Source: Paenibacillus zeisoli (GTDB lineage Bacteria; Bacillota; Bacilli; Paenibacillales; Paenibacillaceae). Taken from it: a stretch of DNA of 64,000 bases. Numbering within the stretch: position 1 is the first letter of the stretch; every line of letters begins with the position of its first letter. Below the pieces are notes generated by a model. The model saw nothing but the letters and a program-made list of their open reading frames with translations. It did no database searches and had not been told where the DNA came from. The translations under genes and the position numbers were made by a program. Shown in pieces: positions 16,296 through 24,468 of this stretch. The stretch covers positions 62,001-126,000 of the forward strand of contig NZ_RZNX01000008.1 in the NCBI RefSeq assembly GCF_003994465.1, written 5' to 3'.

Positions 16296-16949
16296 ATGAT
16301 TAGAATTCTGGTAGTTGACGATCATATCGTTGTCCGTTCCGGGCTTATGGCCCTCTTGAACGGCAAGAACGGGATGGAAGTAATTGGAGATGCGGCTGAT
16401 GGGCAGGAAGCCATCCAGAAAGCGCAGGAACTGAAGCCCGATGTGGTTCTGATGGACTTTAGCATGCCGCAGGGTATGGATGGACTCACAGCAACCCTTG
16501 AGCTGAAGAAGCTCCTTCCTGATATAGCGGTGCTGATTTTGACTATGCACGATGATGAAGAATACTTGTTCCGGGCGATTCAGGCCGGGGCATCGGGTTA
16601 TATTCTAAAAAGCGCGCCCCATGATGAGCTCGTAAGTGCTATCCAGTCTGTGGCCACCGGAAGCGCTTATCTCTACCCTTCCGCAACCAAACGCCTGATG
16701 AATGAATACCTGGATGCGATGAAGAATGGAGAACCCCAGAGCGCCTTCGATACACTCTCCGAGCGGGAACGCGAGATTCTGTCCTGGGTTGCCAAAGGTT
16801 ATTCCAACAAAGAGATTGCCGAGCACCTTATTATTAGTGTGAAGACGGTAGAAACCCATAAAAGTAATTTGATGGAGAAGCTCGGTCTCAAAACAAGGCC
16901 TGATCTGGTGAAATATGCCATGAAGAAGGGGATGCTGAATTTTGAATAA
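16296..16949 (+). CDS. nreC: NarL/LuxR-type response regulator, NreC-like
   Basis: A 217-residue response regulator. The receiver domain has the acidic pair after ILVVDDHIVV, the phosphoacceptor Asp in VVLMDFSMP and the Lys in YILKSAP. The C-terminal LuxR helix-turn-helix reads LSEREREILSWVAKGYSNKEIAEHLIISVKTVETHKSNLMEKL. GAGGGGG precedes the ATG. It overlaps the downstream kinase by 8 bases. Position between NreA-like and NreB-like proteins and next to a nitrate operon makes it the likely activator of that operon in response to low oxygen and/or nitrate. Confidence 0.85.
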   Translation: MIRILVVDDHIVVRSGLMALLNGKNGMEVIGDAADGQEAIQKAQELKPDVVLMDFSMPQGMDGLTATLELKKLLPDIAVLILTMHDDEEYLFRAIQAGASGYILKSAPHDELVSAIQSVATGSAYLYPSATKRLMNEYLDAMKNGEPQSAFDTLSEREREILSWVAKGYSNKEIAEHLIISVKTVETHKSNLMEKLGLKTRPDLVKYAMKKGMLNFE

Positions 16950-18072
16950 AGATCGCTCTTATCGTGACACGGGAGATATTTTGGGCAAAAGTGTGAATAA
17001 TCTTCTGAACCAGCTTGAAGATCATCTGCAGGATTCGGCCTTCGCGGCACAGCTTAAGGATTCTCTTCAAATGCTCTCCGATCTCAAATTCGCACTGGAT
17101 GAATCCTCTATTGTTGCCATGACGGATAATCAGGGAGTCATTATCTATGTGAATGATAAATTCTGCGATATTTCCAAGTATTCGCGGAGTGAACTCCTTG
17201 GACAAGATCACCGCATCATTAATAGTGGTTATCATGACAAAACATTCATACGTGATCTCTGGCGAACTATTAACCGGGGCCAGGTATGGCGCGGTGATAT
17301 TAAGAACCGGGCCAAGGATGGCTCCTACTACTGGGTGGATACCACGATTGTTCCTTTTCTCGGGGATGACGGGCGGCCTTATCAATTCCTCGCTATTCGT
17401 AATGAGATTACGAAGCAGAAGGACTCCGAGGAAGCTCTTCAGTTCATGGTCACCCAAGTGATGAATATTCAGGAGAATGAAAGAAAACGTTTCTCTAGGG
17501 AGCTTCACGACGGAATAGGACAAAGTCTCTTCTCTCTTGTTATACAGCTTGACCAGCTTATCGAAGCCGGGCATTCCCCGAACGAGCTGGAGTCGCTGCG
17601 CAAATTTGTGACAGGAATCATGGAAGATGTTCGCGGAATGGCTTGGGAGATGCGTCCCTCCGTTCTCGACGATCTTGGAGTTGTACCTGCACTTCGGACT
17701 TATATCGATAATTATTCCAGACATTATGGCATGTCTGTAACCTTTAACTGTACGCTCAAAAGGCGGCTGAATGTGGACGTGGAGACCACCATTTACCGTG
17801 TCATTCAGGAAGCACTCACCAATATTGCCAAATACGCGGACGTGTCCGAAGCAGCCGTATCCCTCCTTGATGAAGGGCATGAAGTACTGGTGCTCATTCG
17901 CGATGAAGGCATGGGCTTCGCGAACCGCCATGAAGGTGGCGGAGTCGGTCTGCTGAGCATGGAGGAACGAGCGCGCAGTGTGGGCGGGACTTTGACGATC
18001 CAGTCTGAGCCTGACAAAGGGACTACAATTGAGCTGGGTATCCCGAATCATACACCTGATTCTACAAATTAA
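16942..18072 (+). CDS. nreB: PAS-domain sensor histidine kinase, NreB-like (HisKA_3 family)
   Basis: A 376-residue soluble kinase starting at TTG 16942 inside the nreC stop region. Residues about 50-160 are a PAS domain of the Aer/NifL type (VWRGDIKNRAKDGSYYWVDTTIVPF), which in those proteins binds FAD. The HisKA_3 phosphoacceptor helix is RKRFSRELHDGIGQSLFSLV, and the ATPase domain contains QEALTNIAKYA, DEGMGF and GVGLLSMEERARSVGG. Unlike staphylococcal NreB it lacks the four cysteines for an oxygen-labile cluster; only one Cys is in the PAS. It may therefore sense redox state through flavin. No membrane segment is present. Confidence 0.8.
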   Translation: MNKDRSYRDTGDILGKSVNNLLNQLEDHLQDSAFAAQLKDSLQMLSDLKFALDESSIVAMTDNQGVIIYVNDKFCDISKYSRSELLGQDHRIINSGYHDKTFIRDLWRTINRGQVWRGDIKNRAKDGSYYWVDTTIVPFLGDDGRPYQFLAIRNEITKQKDSEEALQFMVTQVMNIQENERKRFSRELHDGIGQSLFSLVIQLDQLIEAGHSPNELESLRKFVTGIMEDVRGMAWEMRPSVLDDLGVVPALRTYIDNYSRHYGMSVTFNCTLKRRLNVDVETTIYRVIQEALTNIAKYADVSEAAVSLLDEGHEVLVLIRDEGMGFANRHEGGGVGLLSMEERARSVGGTLTIQSEPDKGTTIELGIPNHTPDSTN

Positions 18073-18093
18073 CCCCCTATCCTATGGGGAACC

Positions 18094-18125
18094 AACCGGA
18101 AGCTGACAGCTTCCGGTTTTTTTGA
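18094..18125 (+). terminator. Terminator after nreB-like gene
   Basis: AACCGGAAGCT (18094-18104) and AGCTTCCGGTT (18108-18118) around a 3-base loop, followed by a T run. Confidence 0.92.
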
Positions 18126-18167
18126 CGTTCATCTCCTTTCCCTTTCCGTTCATCTCCTTTCCCTTTC
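18126..18167. repeat. 21-bp perfect tandem repeat, two copies
   Basis: A pyrimidine-rich 21-bp unit beginning CGTTCATCTCC occurs at 18126-18146 and again directly at 18147-18167. It lies between the nre terminator and the ABC operon promoter. Confidence 0.85.
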
Positions 18168-18255
18168 TCAGCGACCGAAAGTCCGAACATTCCCCGTAGT
18201 TTACGACCGTACCCCAAATGTAAAAATCTTAACTGCGCCTAATGTAGCTAACACC

Positions 18256-18294
18256 TGACAAATGTCATATCCAGATTGTGACATTCATGAATGT
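18256..18294 (+). promoter_or_regulatory. Dyad cluster upstream of ABC/two-component operon
   Basis: TGACA-AA-TGTCA (18256-18267) and the perfect palindrome ACATTCATGAATGT (18281-18294) lie in tandem, just upstream of a weak -35 TTGGCC (18294-18299) and -10-like TAACAT (18315-18320). This suits autoregulation by the response regulator encoded at 21131-21733. Confidence 0.5.
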
Positions 18295-18354
18295 TGGCCT
18301 CTGGGAAATCCAGGTAACATAAAAGCATGAAATGACACACGGGAGGAAACAAAG

Positions 18355-19248
18355 ATGCCATCAGTAATCACTATGGAACATGTAGATAAGGAATACAAAG
18401 GAACGCACGCGGTTAAGGATTTGTCACTACATATTGAAGAGGGCACCGTCACCGCCCTGCTCGGTCCCAATGGGGCAGGCAAGACAACCACTGTATCCAT
18501 GCTGCTGGGGCTGCAAAAGCCAACCCGCGGACAAATTCGTATCCTCGGGGGCTCGCCGGATCAGCCAGAGGCGCGGCAGTCGGTCGGCGCCATGCTGCAG
18601 GATATCAGCGTGATTGACCGCCTTACCGTCCGCGAGACTATGGATCTATTCCGCAGCTACTATGTGAACCCGCTTCCGCTGGCCCATTTGCTCGCGATAT
18701 CAGGACTTGAGAAAGAGCAGAACAAATTTGCAACCTCCCTGTCCGGCGGGCAGAAGCGCCGCCTCGACTTCGCCCTGGCGATGGCGGGTGATCCCAAAAT
18801 CCTGTATCTGGATGAACCTACTGTAGGGATGGATGTCGGCTCCAGACAGCTGTTCTGGGAAAGTGTCCGGGCCATGGCCGGCAAAGGCCGCACCATCATC
18901 CTGACTACCCACTATCTGGATGAAGCGGACAGCATCGCAGATCGCATCATAGTGATTAACCAAGGGAAAGTGATCGCTGACGGAACTCCAGCCGAGATTA
19001 AAGCCGCACAAGGACACAAAATGATTACTTTTACCGCGGGAGAACAGCTTCGTCCGGATTCCTTGGAAGGACTACCTGGAATCGCCGACACGGTATGGAG
19101 CGGCCGCAAAGTGAAATTAACCAGCACGGACACCGACCAGCTTATCCGCACACTCATCCAGCACAATTTGGATATTCGTGATATCGAGATCTCAGCAGGT
19201 GGACTTGAAGACGCCTTCCAAACTTTAATTCAAGGAGATGCTAAATAA
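18355..19248 (+). CDS. ABC transporter ATP-binding protein (YvfR-like)
   Basis: A 297-residue ATPase with Walker A GPNGAGKTT near residue 40, Q-loop at MLQDISV, signature LSGGQKRR and Walker B ILYLDEPTVGMD, then the H-loop LTTHYLDEAD. The C-terminal 80 residues are the usual extension of the CcmA-type drug or lipid exporters. The ATG has a GGGAGG site. Its stop overlaps the permease start by one base. The four genes in order ATPase, permease, kinase, regulator match B. subtilis yvfRSTU and resemble the linearmycin resistance locus. The exported compound is unknown; an amphiphilic antibiotic is plausible. Confidence 0.9.
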   Translation: MPSVITMEHVDKEYKGTHAVKDLSLHIEEGTVTALLGPNGAGKTTTVSMLLGLQKPTRGQIRILGGSPDQPEARQSVGAMLQDISVIDRLTVRETMDLFRSYYVNPLPLAHLLAISGLEKEQNKFATSLSGGQKRRLDFALAMAGDPKILYLDEPTVGMDVGSRQLFWESVRAMAGKGRTIILTTHYLDEADSIADRIIVINQGKVIADGTPAEIKAAQGHKMITFTAGEQLRPDSLEGLPGIADTVWSGRKVKLTSTDTDQLIRTLIQHNLDIRDIEISAGGLEDAFQTLIQGDAK

Positions 19249-19988
19249 TGATGAAATCTATGATTGCTCAGTGTAAAGCCGAAATTCTTCGTACGGTCCG
19301 TAACCGTAGGTTCATTGTCTTCTCCATCGTCATGCCGGTCATGTTCTACTTCATCTTCACCAGCACCTTGGGAGATATAAAGGTAGGCGGAGTGGACTGG
19401 AAAGCCTACTACTTGATGTCTATGACCGCATTCGGCGTCATCGGAGCCAGTATCAACACGCTCAGTGTAAGATTTGCCCAAGAAAGAACTCAGGGCTGGG
19501 TGAGATTGATCCGAATCACGCCTTTGCCGAATGGTTCCTATGTGCTGTCCAAAATTTTGTCCCAATCCGTAATTAACTTGGGAACGATTGTCTTTATGTT
19601 TCTGATCGGTCATTTTGCCAAAGGAATTGACCTTACCCTCGGAGAATGGATCACCTGCGGCCTGTGGATTTGGATCGGTGTACTGCCTTTCATGGCTCTT
19701 GGCACACTCCTTGGCACTTTCAAAAGCGTTGAAGTCGTACAGGTTGCAGCCAATATTGTCTACATGTCCCTTTCCGTTCTCGGAGGACTGTGGATGCCGC
19801 TGACTACGATGCCAAAAATTATGCAGGATATTGCCCAGTACCTCCCCTCCTACCGATTCGGTCAAGGAGCATGGAACGTGCTTGGCGGGGTCGGGCCCGA
19901 CTGGACCGGAATTGCCATCCTGGCTGCTTACGCCCTGATCTTTATGATATTATCAACCTATATCCTAAAGAGACAGGAAGCGGTATAA
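19248..19988 (+). CDS. ABC-2 type permease (YvfS-like)
   Basis: A 246-residue membrane protein with about six helices, typical of ABC2_membrane permeases: a cytoplasmic basic N-terminus (CKAEILRTVRNRR), the helix IVMPVMFYFIF, and TPLPNGSYVLSKIL before the central helices. It is encoded directly after its ATPase (one-base overlap), and the kinase ATG follows its stop with no gap. Together with the ATPase it should form an exporter, two copies of each. Confidence 0.88.
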   Translation: MMKSMIAQCKAEILRTVRNRRFIVFSIVMPVMFYFIFTSTLGDIKVGGVDWKAYYLMSMTAFGVIGASINTLSVRFAQERTQGWVRLIRITPLPNGSYVLSKILSQSVINLGTIVFMFLIGHFAKGIDLTLGEWITCGLWIWIGVLPFMALGTLLGTFKSVEVVQVAANIVYMSLSVLGGLWMPLTTMPKIMQDIAQYLPSYRFGQGAWNVLGGVGPDWTGIAILAAYALIFMILSTYILKRQEAV

Positions 19989-21134
19989 ATGTCCAACTCG
20001 TGGGGATCGCCTATTCCCAAAAGGTTTAATTATTTTCCCCTGATCTGGCTGGTCTATCTTATCTATCCAGCCGTGAGTCTGGCCGATGAGCCATTAAGGG
20101 ATATGCTCATCGGCTACGCCGTGCTAGCCCTGTTCATCGCCAGCTATCTCAGAAGCTTCTGGTACGAACGAGGCAGACTGGTCTTCGCCACCGTGAACAT
20201 GATTCTTACAGGATATTTCTGTATCCTGTTCAGTAATCCAGGGTTCCTGACCATGAATTTCTTCTCTACCGCCATGCTCAGCATGCTTGTATCCACAAGA
20301 CAATTCTGGTCTGGAATGGGCTTTCTCATTTGCACCTCAGCCATCGCACTCTGGATTAGCGGCAGTCATACCGGTGCTGCAGAATGGGTGAACATCCTGC
20401 CCCCATTAATTGTCCTGTTCGTCTTCCCTTTCTTTCTACGGATGTTCCAGAACACGAGGAACCTCAAATCCGAGCTGAATGTAGCCCATGAGGAGATCGC
20501 CAGGCTGAGCAAAAATGAAGAGCGCCAGCGGATCGCCAGAGACCTGCATGATACGCTGGGCCATACGCTCTCCCTCATTACGCTCAAGAGCGAGCTCGCT
20601 GAGAAGCTCGTTCTGAAGAAACCTGAACAGGCTATTCAGGAGGTGAAGGATATTCAGGCCACCTCACGGGCTGCTCTTAAGCAGGTCAGGGAGCTGGTGT
20701 CCGGTATGAATGCCTTATCCATCCAGGGGGAGCTGAACAATACCAAAGCCATTCTTGAAGCTGCCGGAATCAGGATATCCGTATCCGGCGAGCCGCAGAA
20801 GTTAGGAGCCCCTCCGCTGGTTCAGAATATTCTGGGGCTGTGCCTCCGGGAAGCCATTAACAATGTGGTCAAGCATAGCGGGGCGGACACCTGCTCCATT
20901 TTACTGGGCGAGGATACCCATAAGATTACGCTAACCGTTACGGATAATGGAACTGGGGCTGAGCTGGGCAGACCCGAAGGCGTATCCTCCGGACGCGGTC
21001 TTCTGGGCATGAAGGAAAGACTGGAGCTGATCCAAGGCACGTTAATCTACAGCTCTATACCAGGCAAAGGAACAACCCTGAGTGTAAAGGTGCCTAAAGT
21101 CGTGAAGAACCAACAGCTTGGAGGTGTGTCATGA
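19989..21134 (+). CDS. DesK/LiaS-type sensor histidine kinase (YvfT-like)
   Basis: A 381-residue kinase with about five membrane helices in residues 1-150, a coiled-coil linker (LKSELNVAHEEIARLSKNEE) and the HisKA_3 box RQRIARDLHDTLGHTLSLITLKSELAEKL. The ATPase domain has LREAINNVVKHSGA, DNGTG and GRGLLGMKERLELIQG. There is no extracellular sensing domain, so it probably senses the membrane or the transporter itself, as in intramembrane-sensing kinases. It overlaps the regulator gene by four bases. Confidence 0.88.
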   Translation: MSNSWGSPIPKRFNYFPLIWLVYLIYPAVSLADEPLRDMLIGYAVLALFIASYLRSFWYERGRLVFATVNMILTGYFCILFSNPGFLTMNFFSTAMLSMLVSTRQFWSGMGFLICTSAIALWISGSHTGAAEWVNILPPLIVLFVFPFFLRMFQNTRNLKSELNVAHEEIARLSKNEERQRIARDLHDTLGHTLSLITLKSELAEKLVLKKPEQAIQEVKDIQATSRAALKQVRELVSGMNALSIQGELNNTKAILEAAGIRISVSGEPQKLGAPPLVQNILGLCLREAINNVVKHSGADTCSILLGEDTHKITLTVTDNGTGAELGRPEGVSSGRGLLGMKERLELIQGTLIYSSIPGKGTTLSVKVPKVVKNQQLGGVS

Positions 21135-21733
21135 AAGTAATTATTGCGGAGGATCAGAGCATGCTGCGCGGAGCACTCAGCGCCCTGCTTGATCTTGAAG
21201 ACGATATCGAGGTCATTGGACAGGCCGAGAACGGCTCGAAAGCGCTCGATTTAATTCTGCAGCTATCTCCCGACCTATGTCTGCTGGATATAGAAATGCC
21301 GGAGATGACAGGTCTGGATGTGGCTGAGAAGCTTCAGGAACTGAAGCATCCATGCCGGGTGATTATCCTCACTACCTTCTCCAGAGCCGGTTATTTCCAG
21401 CGGGCAATGCGGGCTGGAGCCTATGGATACCTCCTCAAGGATGCTCCGGTCAGTGAGCTTGGCGAAGCTCTCCGCCGGGTTAATTCCGGCGGCAGAGCGA
21501 TCAGTCCCGAGCTGTCCATGACCTTCTGGCAGACAGCCAACCCGCTTACAGACCGTGAGCAGGAGGTCCTGAGCCGCCTCTCCACCGGTCTCTCTGTCAA
21601 GGAGATTGCTTCCGAGCTGTTCCTCTCTTATGGAACCGTACGAAATTATGTATCTGAAATTATTCAAAAGCTCGAAGCCAAGAACCGGATCGATGCCATA
21701 AGTATTGCCGAGAAGATGGGCTGGCTGGGGTGA
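21131..21733 (+). CDS. DesR/LiaR-type response regulator (YvfU-like)
   Basis: A 200-residue NarL/LuxR regulator. The receiver begins VIIAEDQSMLRGALSALLDLED, the phosphorylated Asp lies in CLLDIEMPEMTG and the Lys in YLLKDAP. The HTH reads LTDREQEVLSRLSTGLSVKEIASELFLSYGTVRNYVSEIIQKL. It is the partner of the preceding kinase and is expected to act on the dyads at 18256-18294. Confidence 0.9.
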   Translation: MKVIIAEDQSMLRGALSALLDLEDDIEVIGQAENGSKALDLILQLSPDLCLLDIEMPEMTGLDVAEKLQELKHPCRVIILTTFSRAGYFQRAMRAGAYGYLLKDAPVSELGEALRRVNSGGRAISPELSMTFWQTANPLTDREQEVLSRLSTGLSVKEIASELFLSYGTVRNYVSEIIQKLEAKNRIDAISIAEKMGWLG

Positions 21734-21784
21734 TTCCTGCTGGCCTTTTTTCTATATTGGCACCAGCTTCCCTCAATTAAAGAC

Positions 21785-21839
21785 CGCACGTCCGCCAGCG
21801 GCCCTAAAGTACCCTACACTTCGGGGCTCGCACGTCCGC
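21785..21839. repeat. 11-bp direct repeat in leader of flavoprotein gene
   Basis: CGCACGTCCGC occurs at 21785-21795 and 21829-21839. The 270-bp gap 21734-22005 shows no gene and no clear promoter otherwise. Confidence 0.5.
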
Positions 21840-22005
21840 ATCCCTCTGAAAGGCTCTTCAAGGCCCTGCCCCTCTTCAGGTTCTGCCCTCTCCATAATCC
21901 ATCCCTGCACACTTCCCCCGAAGTCATGCTTGGACAGCTGGCATTATCTCCCCCAAATGAACATAAGGAAGAGAAGAACCTGCAAGAGGAAAGGATGAAG
22001 ATGAC

Positions 22006-22905
22006 GTGCTGGATTGTATTATTGTGGGCGGAGGGCCCGCAGGGCTGAACGCCGCCCTCGTCTTGGGCAGAGCCCGAAGGAAGATTCTCCTGTTCGATGA
22101 TAACCGCCCAAGGAATGCCGTTACGCAGGAATCGCACGGGTTCATTACAAGAGATGGAGCGACCCCCGCTGAATTCAGGCAGTTGGCCCATCAGGACATC
22201 CAAAAGTATTCCTCCGTGGAATTCCGTACCGAGCGGATCGCCACAGCCGCCAAGCATGCGGACTTTCTAGAGATTACCACTTCCTCAGGGGCGGTATATC
22301 ACACCAAAAAGCTGCTTCTCGCCACAGGGCTTAAGGAGGTGCTGCCAGGCATCCCCGGAATCGAGGAATACTACGGCAGGAGTATATTCAGCTGCCCTTA
22401 TTGTGACGGCTGGGAGCTGCGTGATCAGCCGCTTGCCATCATCTCGGAAGATGAAGATCATGCCCTTCATCTGACCCGAGTCCTGTGGAATTGGAGCCGG
22501 CAGCTTCTAGTCTGCACGAATGGCAAAGCCGCTCTGTCACCTGAATTCAAGCATGTTCTGCGCAGCAGGAATATCGCCTATAGCGAGCATCCGATTACCC
22601 ATTTGATAGGCCGCAGCGGGCGGCTGGAGCGGATCAGGTTCAGCAATCAGGAAGAAGCCAGCCTTACGGGAGGCTTCATTAAGCCAGACTGGTTCCAGTC
22701 TTCCGAACTTGGGCGTTCGCTCGGCTGCGCCATGAATCCCTCAGGCGGTCTTCTTACCGATGAATTCGGCAGAACAAGCGTTGCGGGCGTCTATGCGGCT
22801 GGTGATACCTCGGTCATCTCCCCCTCCCAGGTCATTATTGCGGCTGGAGAGGGCAGCCGCGCGGCCATCGGAATCAATACAGATTTAGCGCATGAGGAAT
22901 TCTAA
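22006..22905 (+). CDS. Thioredoxin-reductase-like FAD/NAD(P) oxidoreductase
   Basis: A 299-residue flavoprotein. The FAD-binding GGGPAGLNAALVLGRARRK is at the N-terminus, the redox-like motif FSCPYCDGWE is near residue 130, and the second FAD contact GVYAAGDTSVISPSQVIIAAGEGSRAA is near the C-terminus. The central NAD(P) region (PLAIISEDEDHALHL) lacks the standard GxGxxA pattern of classical TrxB, so it may use another reductant or act in a peroxide or disulfide side pathway. Start is GTG 22006 behind AGAGGAAAGG. It appears monocistronic. A gene of this type is often annotated as TrxB-like without proof. Confidence 0.82.
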   Translation: MLDCIIVGGGPAGLNAALVLGRARRKILLFDDNRPRNAVTQESHGFITRDGATPAEFRQLAHQDIQKYSSVEFRTERIATAAKHADFLEITTSSGAVYHTKKLLLATGLKEVLPGIPGIEEYYGRSIFSCPYCDGWELRDQPLAIISEDEDHALHLTRVLWNWSRQLLVCTNGKAALSPEFKHVLRSRNIAYSEHPITHLIGRSGRLERIRFSNQEEASLTGGFIKPDWFQSSELGRSLGCAMNPSGGLLTDEFGRTSVAGVYAAGDTSVISPSQVIIAAGEGSRAAIGINTDLAHEEF

Positions 22906-22921
22906 TTTCAACAGGCATGCC

Positions 22922-22975
22922 AAAAAAGGGCTATCCCCGCGGGTCTAATACAGACCTGGCTGGGATAGCCCCTTT
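22922..22975. terminator. Bidirectional terminator
   Basis: GGGCTATCCC (22928-22937) pairs with GGGATAGCCC (22962-22971), with an A run on the left and T residues on the right. It serves the flavoprotein gene and the converging def gene. Confidence 0.88.
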
Positions 22976-22996
22976 GCTCTTAATAAGACGTATCCA

Positions 22997-23578
22997 TTAA
23001 TAAAGGCTTGAAATCTGCACATTGGCCGGCAGCTTGAAAGGATTGTCCGGGTTAATCCGGTCATAGAACATGATGCCATCAAGGTGATCAAGCTCATGCT
23101 GCATCACGATGGCAGGAAAGCCCTTGAAGCGAAGCTTCAGTTCATTGCCCTCTTCATCATAGGCTTTGATCTGAATCTTCTCATAACGGGGAACAAACCC
23201 CTGAATAATACGATCCACAGACAGGCAGCCTTCACTTTCGGGCAGATAGGTCATCGCTGCAGAGTGACTAATCACCTTGGGATTGAACAAGGCATATTCC
23301 TTGGTCTGCCCCTTCTCATCCGTTAAATACGCGGCGAACATCCGCTTGTTCAGGCCAATCTGATTGGCCGACAAGCCAACTCCGGCCCGCAGCTTATATT
23401 TCTTCGCAATTTCCTCATCCTGGCTGTTCTTCAGGAACTGCATCATCGCCGCCATCTCAGCCCGGTCCTCTTCACTTGGAGGAATGCTGACCGGCTCTGT
23501 CTTCACGCGAAGAATCGGATCACCCTCACGTACAATATCATCCATCAATATGAAATAATCGCGGGTAAATTTACTCAT
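22997..23578 (-). CDS. def: Peptide deformylase
   Basis: A 193-residue type 2 deformylase, which removes the formyl group from nascent proteins. All three motifs are present: GVGLSANQIG (motif 1), EGCLSV (motif 2, metal Cys) and QHELDHLDGIMF (motif 3, HExxH). The insertion between motifs 1 and 2 and the length fit the Gram-positive type 2 form. The start at 23578 (MSKFTRDYFILMDDI) is chosen for AAGGT 7 bases upstream; longer frame extensions to 23662 look non-coding. It stands alone, without fmt or priA nearby. Confidence 0.93.
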   Translation of the reverse strand: MSKFTRDYFILMDDIVREGDPILRVKTEPVSIPPSEEDRAEMAAMMQFLKNSQDEEIAKKYKLRAGVGLSANQIGLNKRMFAAYLTDEKGQTKEYALFNPKVISHSAAMTYLPESEGCLSVDRIIQGFVPRYEKIQIKAYDEEGNELKLRFKGFPAIVMQHELDHLDGIMFYDRINPDNPFKLPANVQISSLY

Positions 23579-23831
23579 AGAAACGACCTTCATCCACCTT
23601 TTCCTACTGTTTTTATGCGTCATCCGTATCACTTGTGACACACCGTACCGAACCTTGAGCATTTTAAACCTATCACTTCAAGCTGCTCCTTGTCAAAATA
23701 TGCAGATGCCCGTCAACAGCACGAACACTATTAATATATTCCCCCCATCCTTGTCCTATTTCTCTTCCTTCTTGAATAAGCTGTACAAGCACATTAAAGT
23801 GAATGCTCATGGCAGGAGGAATTATAAGCAT

Positions 23832-24458
23832 ATGGATATTTTCAGCTGCTTGTTACTCGGACTTTCTTTGTCCGCACCGATCGGACCTATCAACGCGGCC
23901 CAACTCGACCGCGGGATTCGCGGCGGCTTCTGGCCTGCCTGGCTGCTCGGCCTGGGAGCGGTTATGGCAGACATCGTCTACATCCTGCTGGTCTATTTCG
24001 GAGTTGTGCATTTCGTGGATACCCCATTCATGAAATCATTTCTCTGGCTGTTCGGATTCTTCGTTCTTCTGTATATCGGAATTGAGAGCCTGCTCACCGC
24101 ACAAAAAATAACGCTTCAGGAAACCCGAAGCGCCGAGTCTTTATCCAAATCTTTTGTTGCCGGATTCTTCATGTCCCTCTCAAATCCCATCTCAATCCTG
24201 TTCTGGCTGGGCATTTACGGATCTATTCTTGCGGAGACAGCTGCAACCTATGCCCCTAAGGAGCTCATGATCTTTAGCGCTGCTGTCTTATCCGGTGTTC
24301 TTCTGTGGGACGTCACCATGGCCTCACTGGCCAGCGCTTTCCGCAGATGGCTGACGGTTCCCCTTCTGAAGGCGATCTCGATCATTTCCGGTCTGTCCCT
24401 GATTGGGTTTGGACTTTACTTCGGGTTTGAAGCCGCCAAGGTTCTATTCTTCCGGTGA
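23832..24458 (+). CDS. LysE-family amino acid exporter
   Basis: A 208-residue membrane protein with six predicted helices. It begins MDIFSCLLLGLSLSAPIGPINAAQLDRGIRGGFWPAWLLGLGAVMADIVYILLVYFG, and SLSNPISILFWLGIYGS follows in helix four: both are LysE/RhtB signatures. Start at 23832 is the one preceded by AGGAGG and fits the family length; the frame is open further upstream without family similarity. It exports an amino acid or small cation. It converges on an APC permease gene 10 bases away. Confidence 0.88.
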   Translation: MDIFSCLLLGLSLSAPIGPINAAQLDRGIRGGFWPAWLLGLGAVMADIVYILLVYFGVVHFVDTPFMKSFLWLFGFFVLLYIGIESLLTAQKITLQETRSAESLSKSFVAGFFMSLSNPISILFWLGIYGSILAETAATYAPKELMIFSAAVLSGVLLWDVTMASLASAFRRWLTVPLLKAISIISGLSLIGFGLYFGFEAAKVLFFR

Positions 24459-24468
24459 CACACGGAAT

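Noticed and set aside
16888-18051. 387-residue minus-strand frame opposite the nreB-like gene
   Set aside because: Antisense shadow; the plus-strand kinase has all expected motifs.
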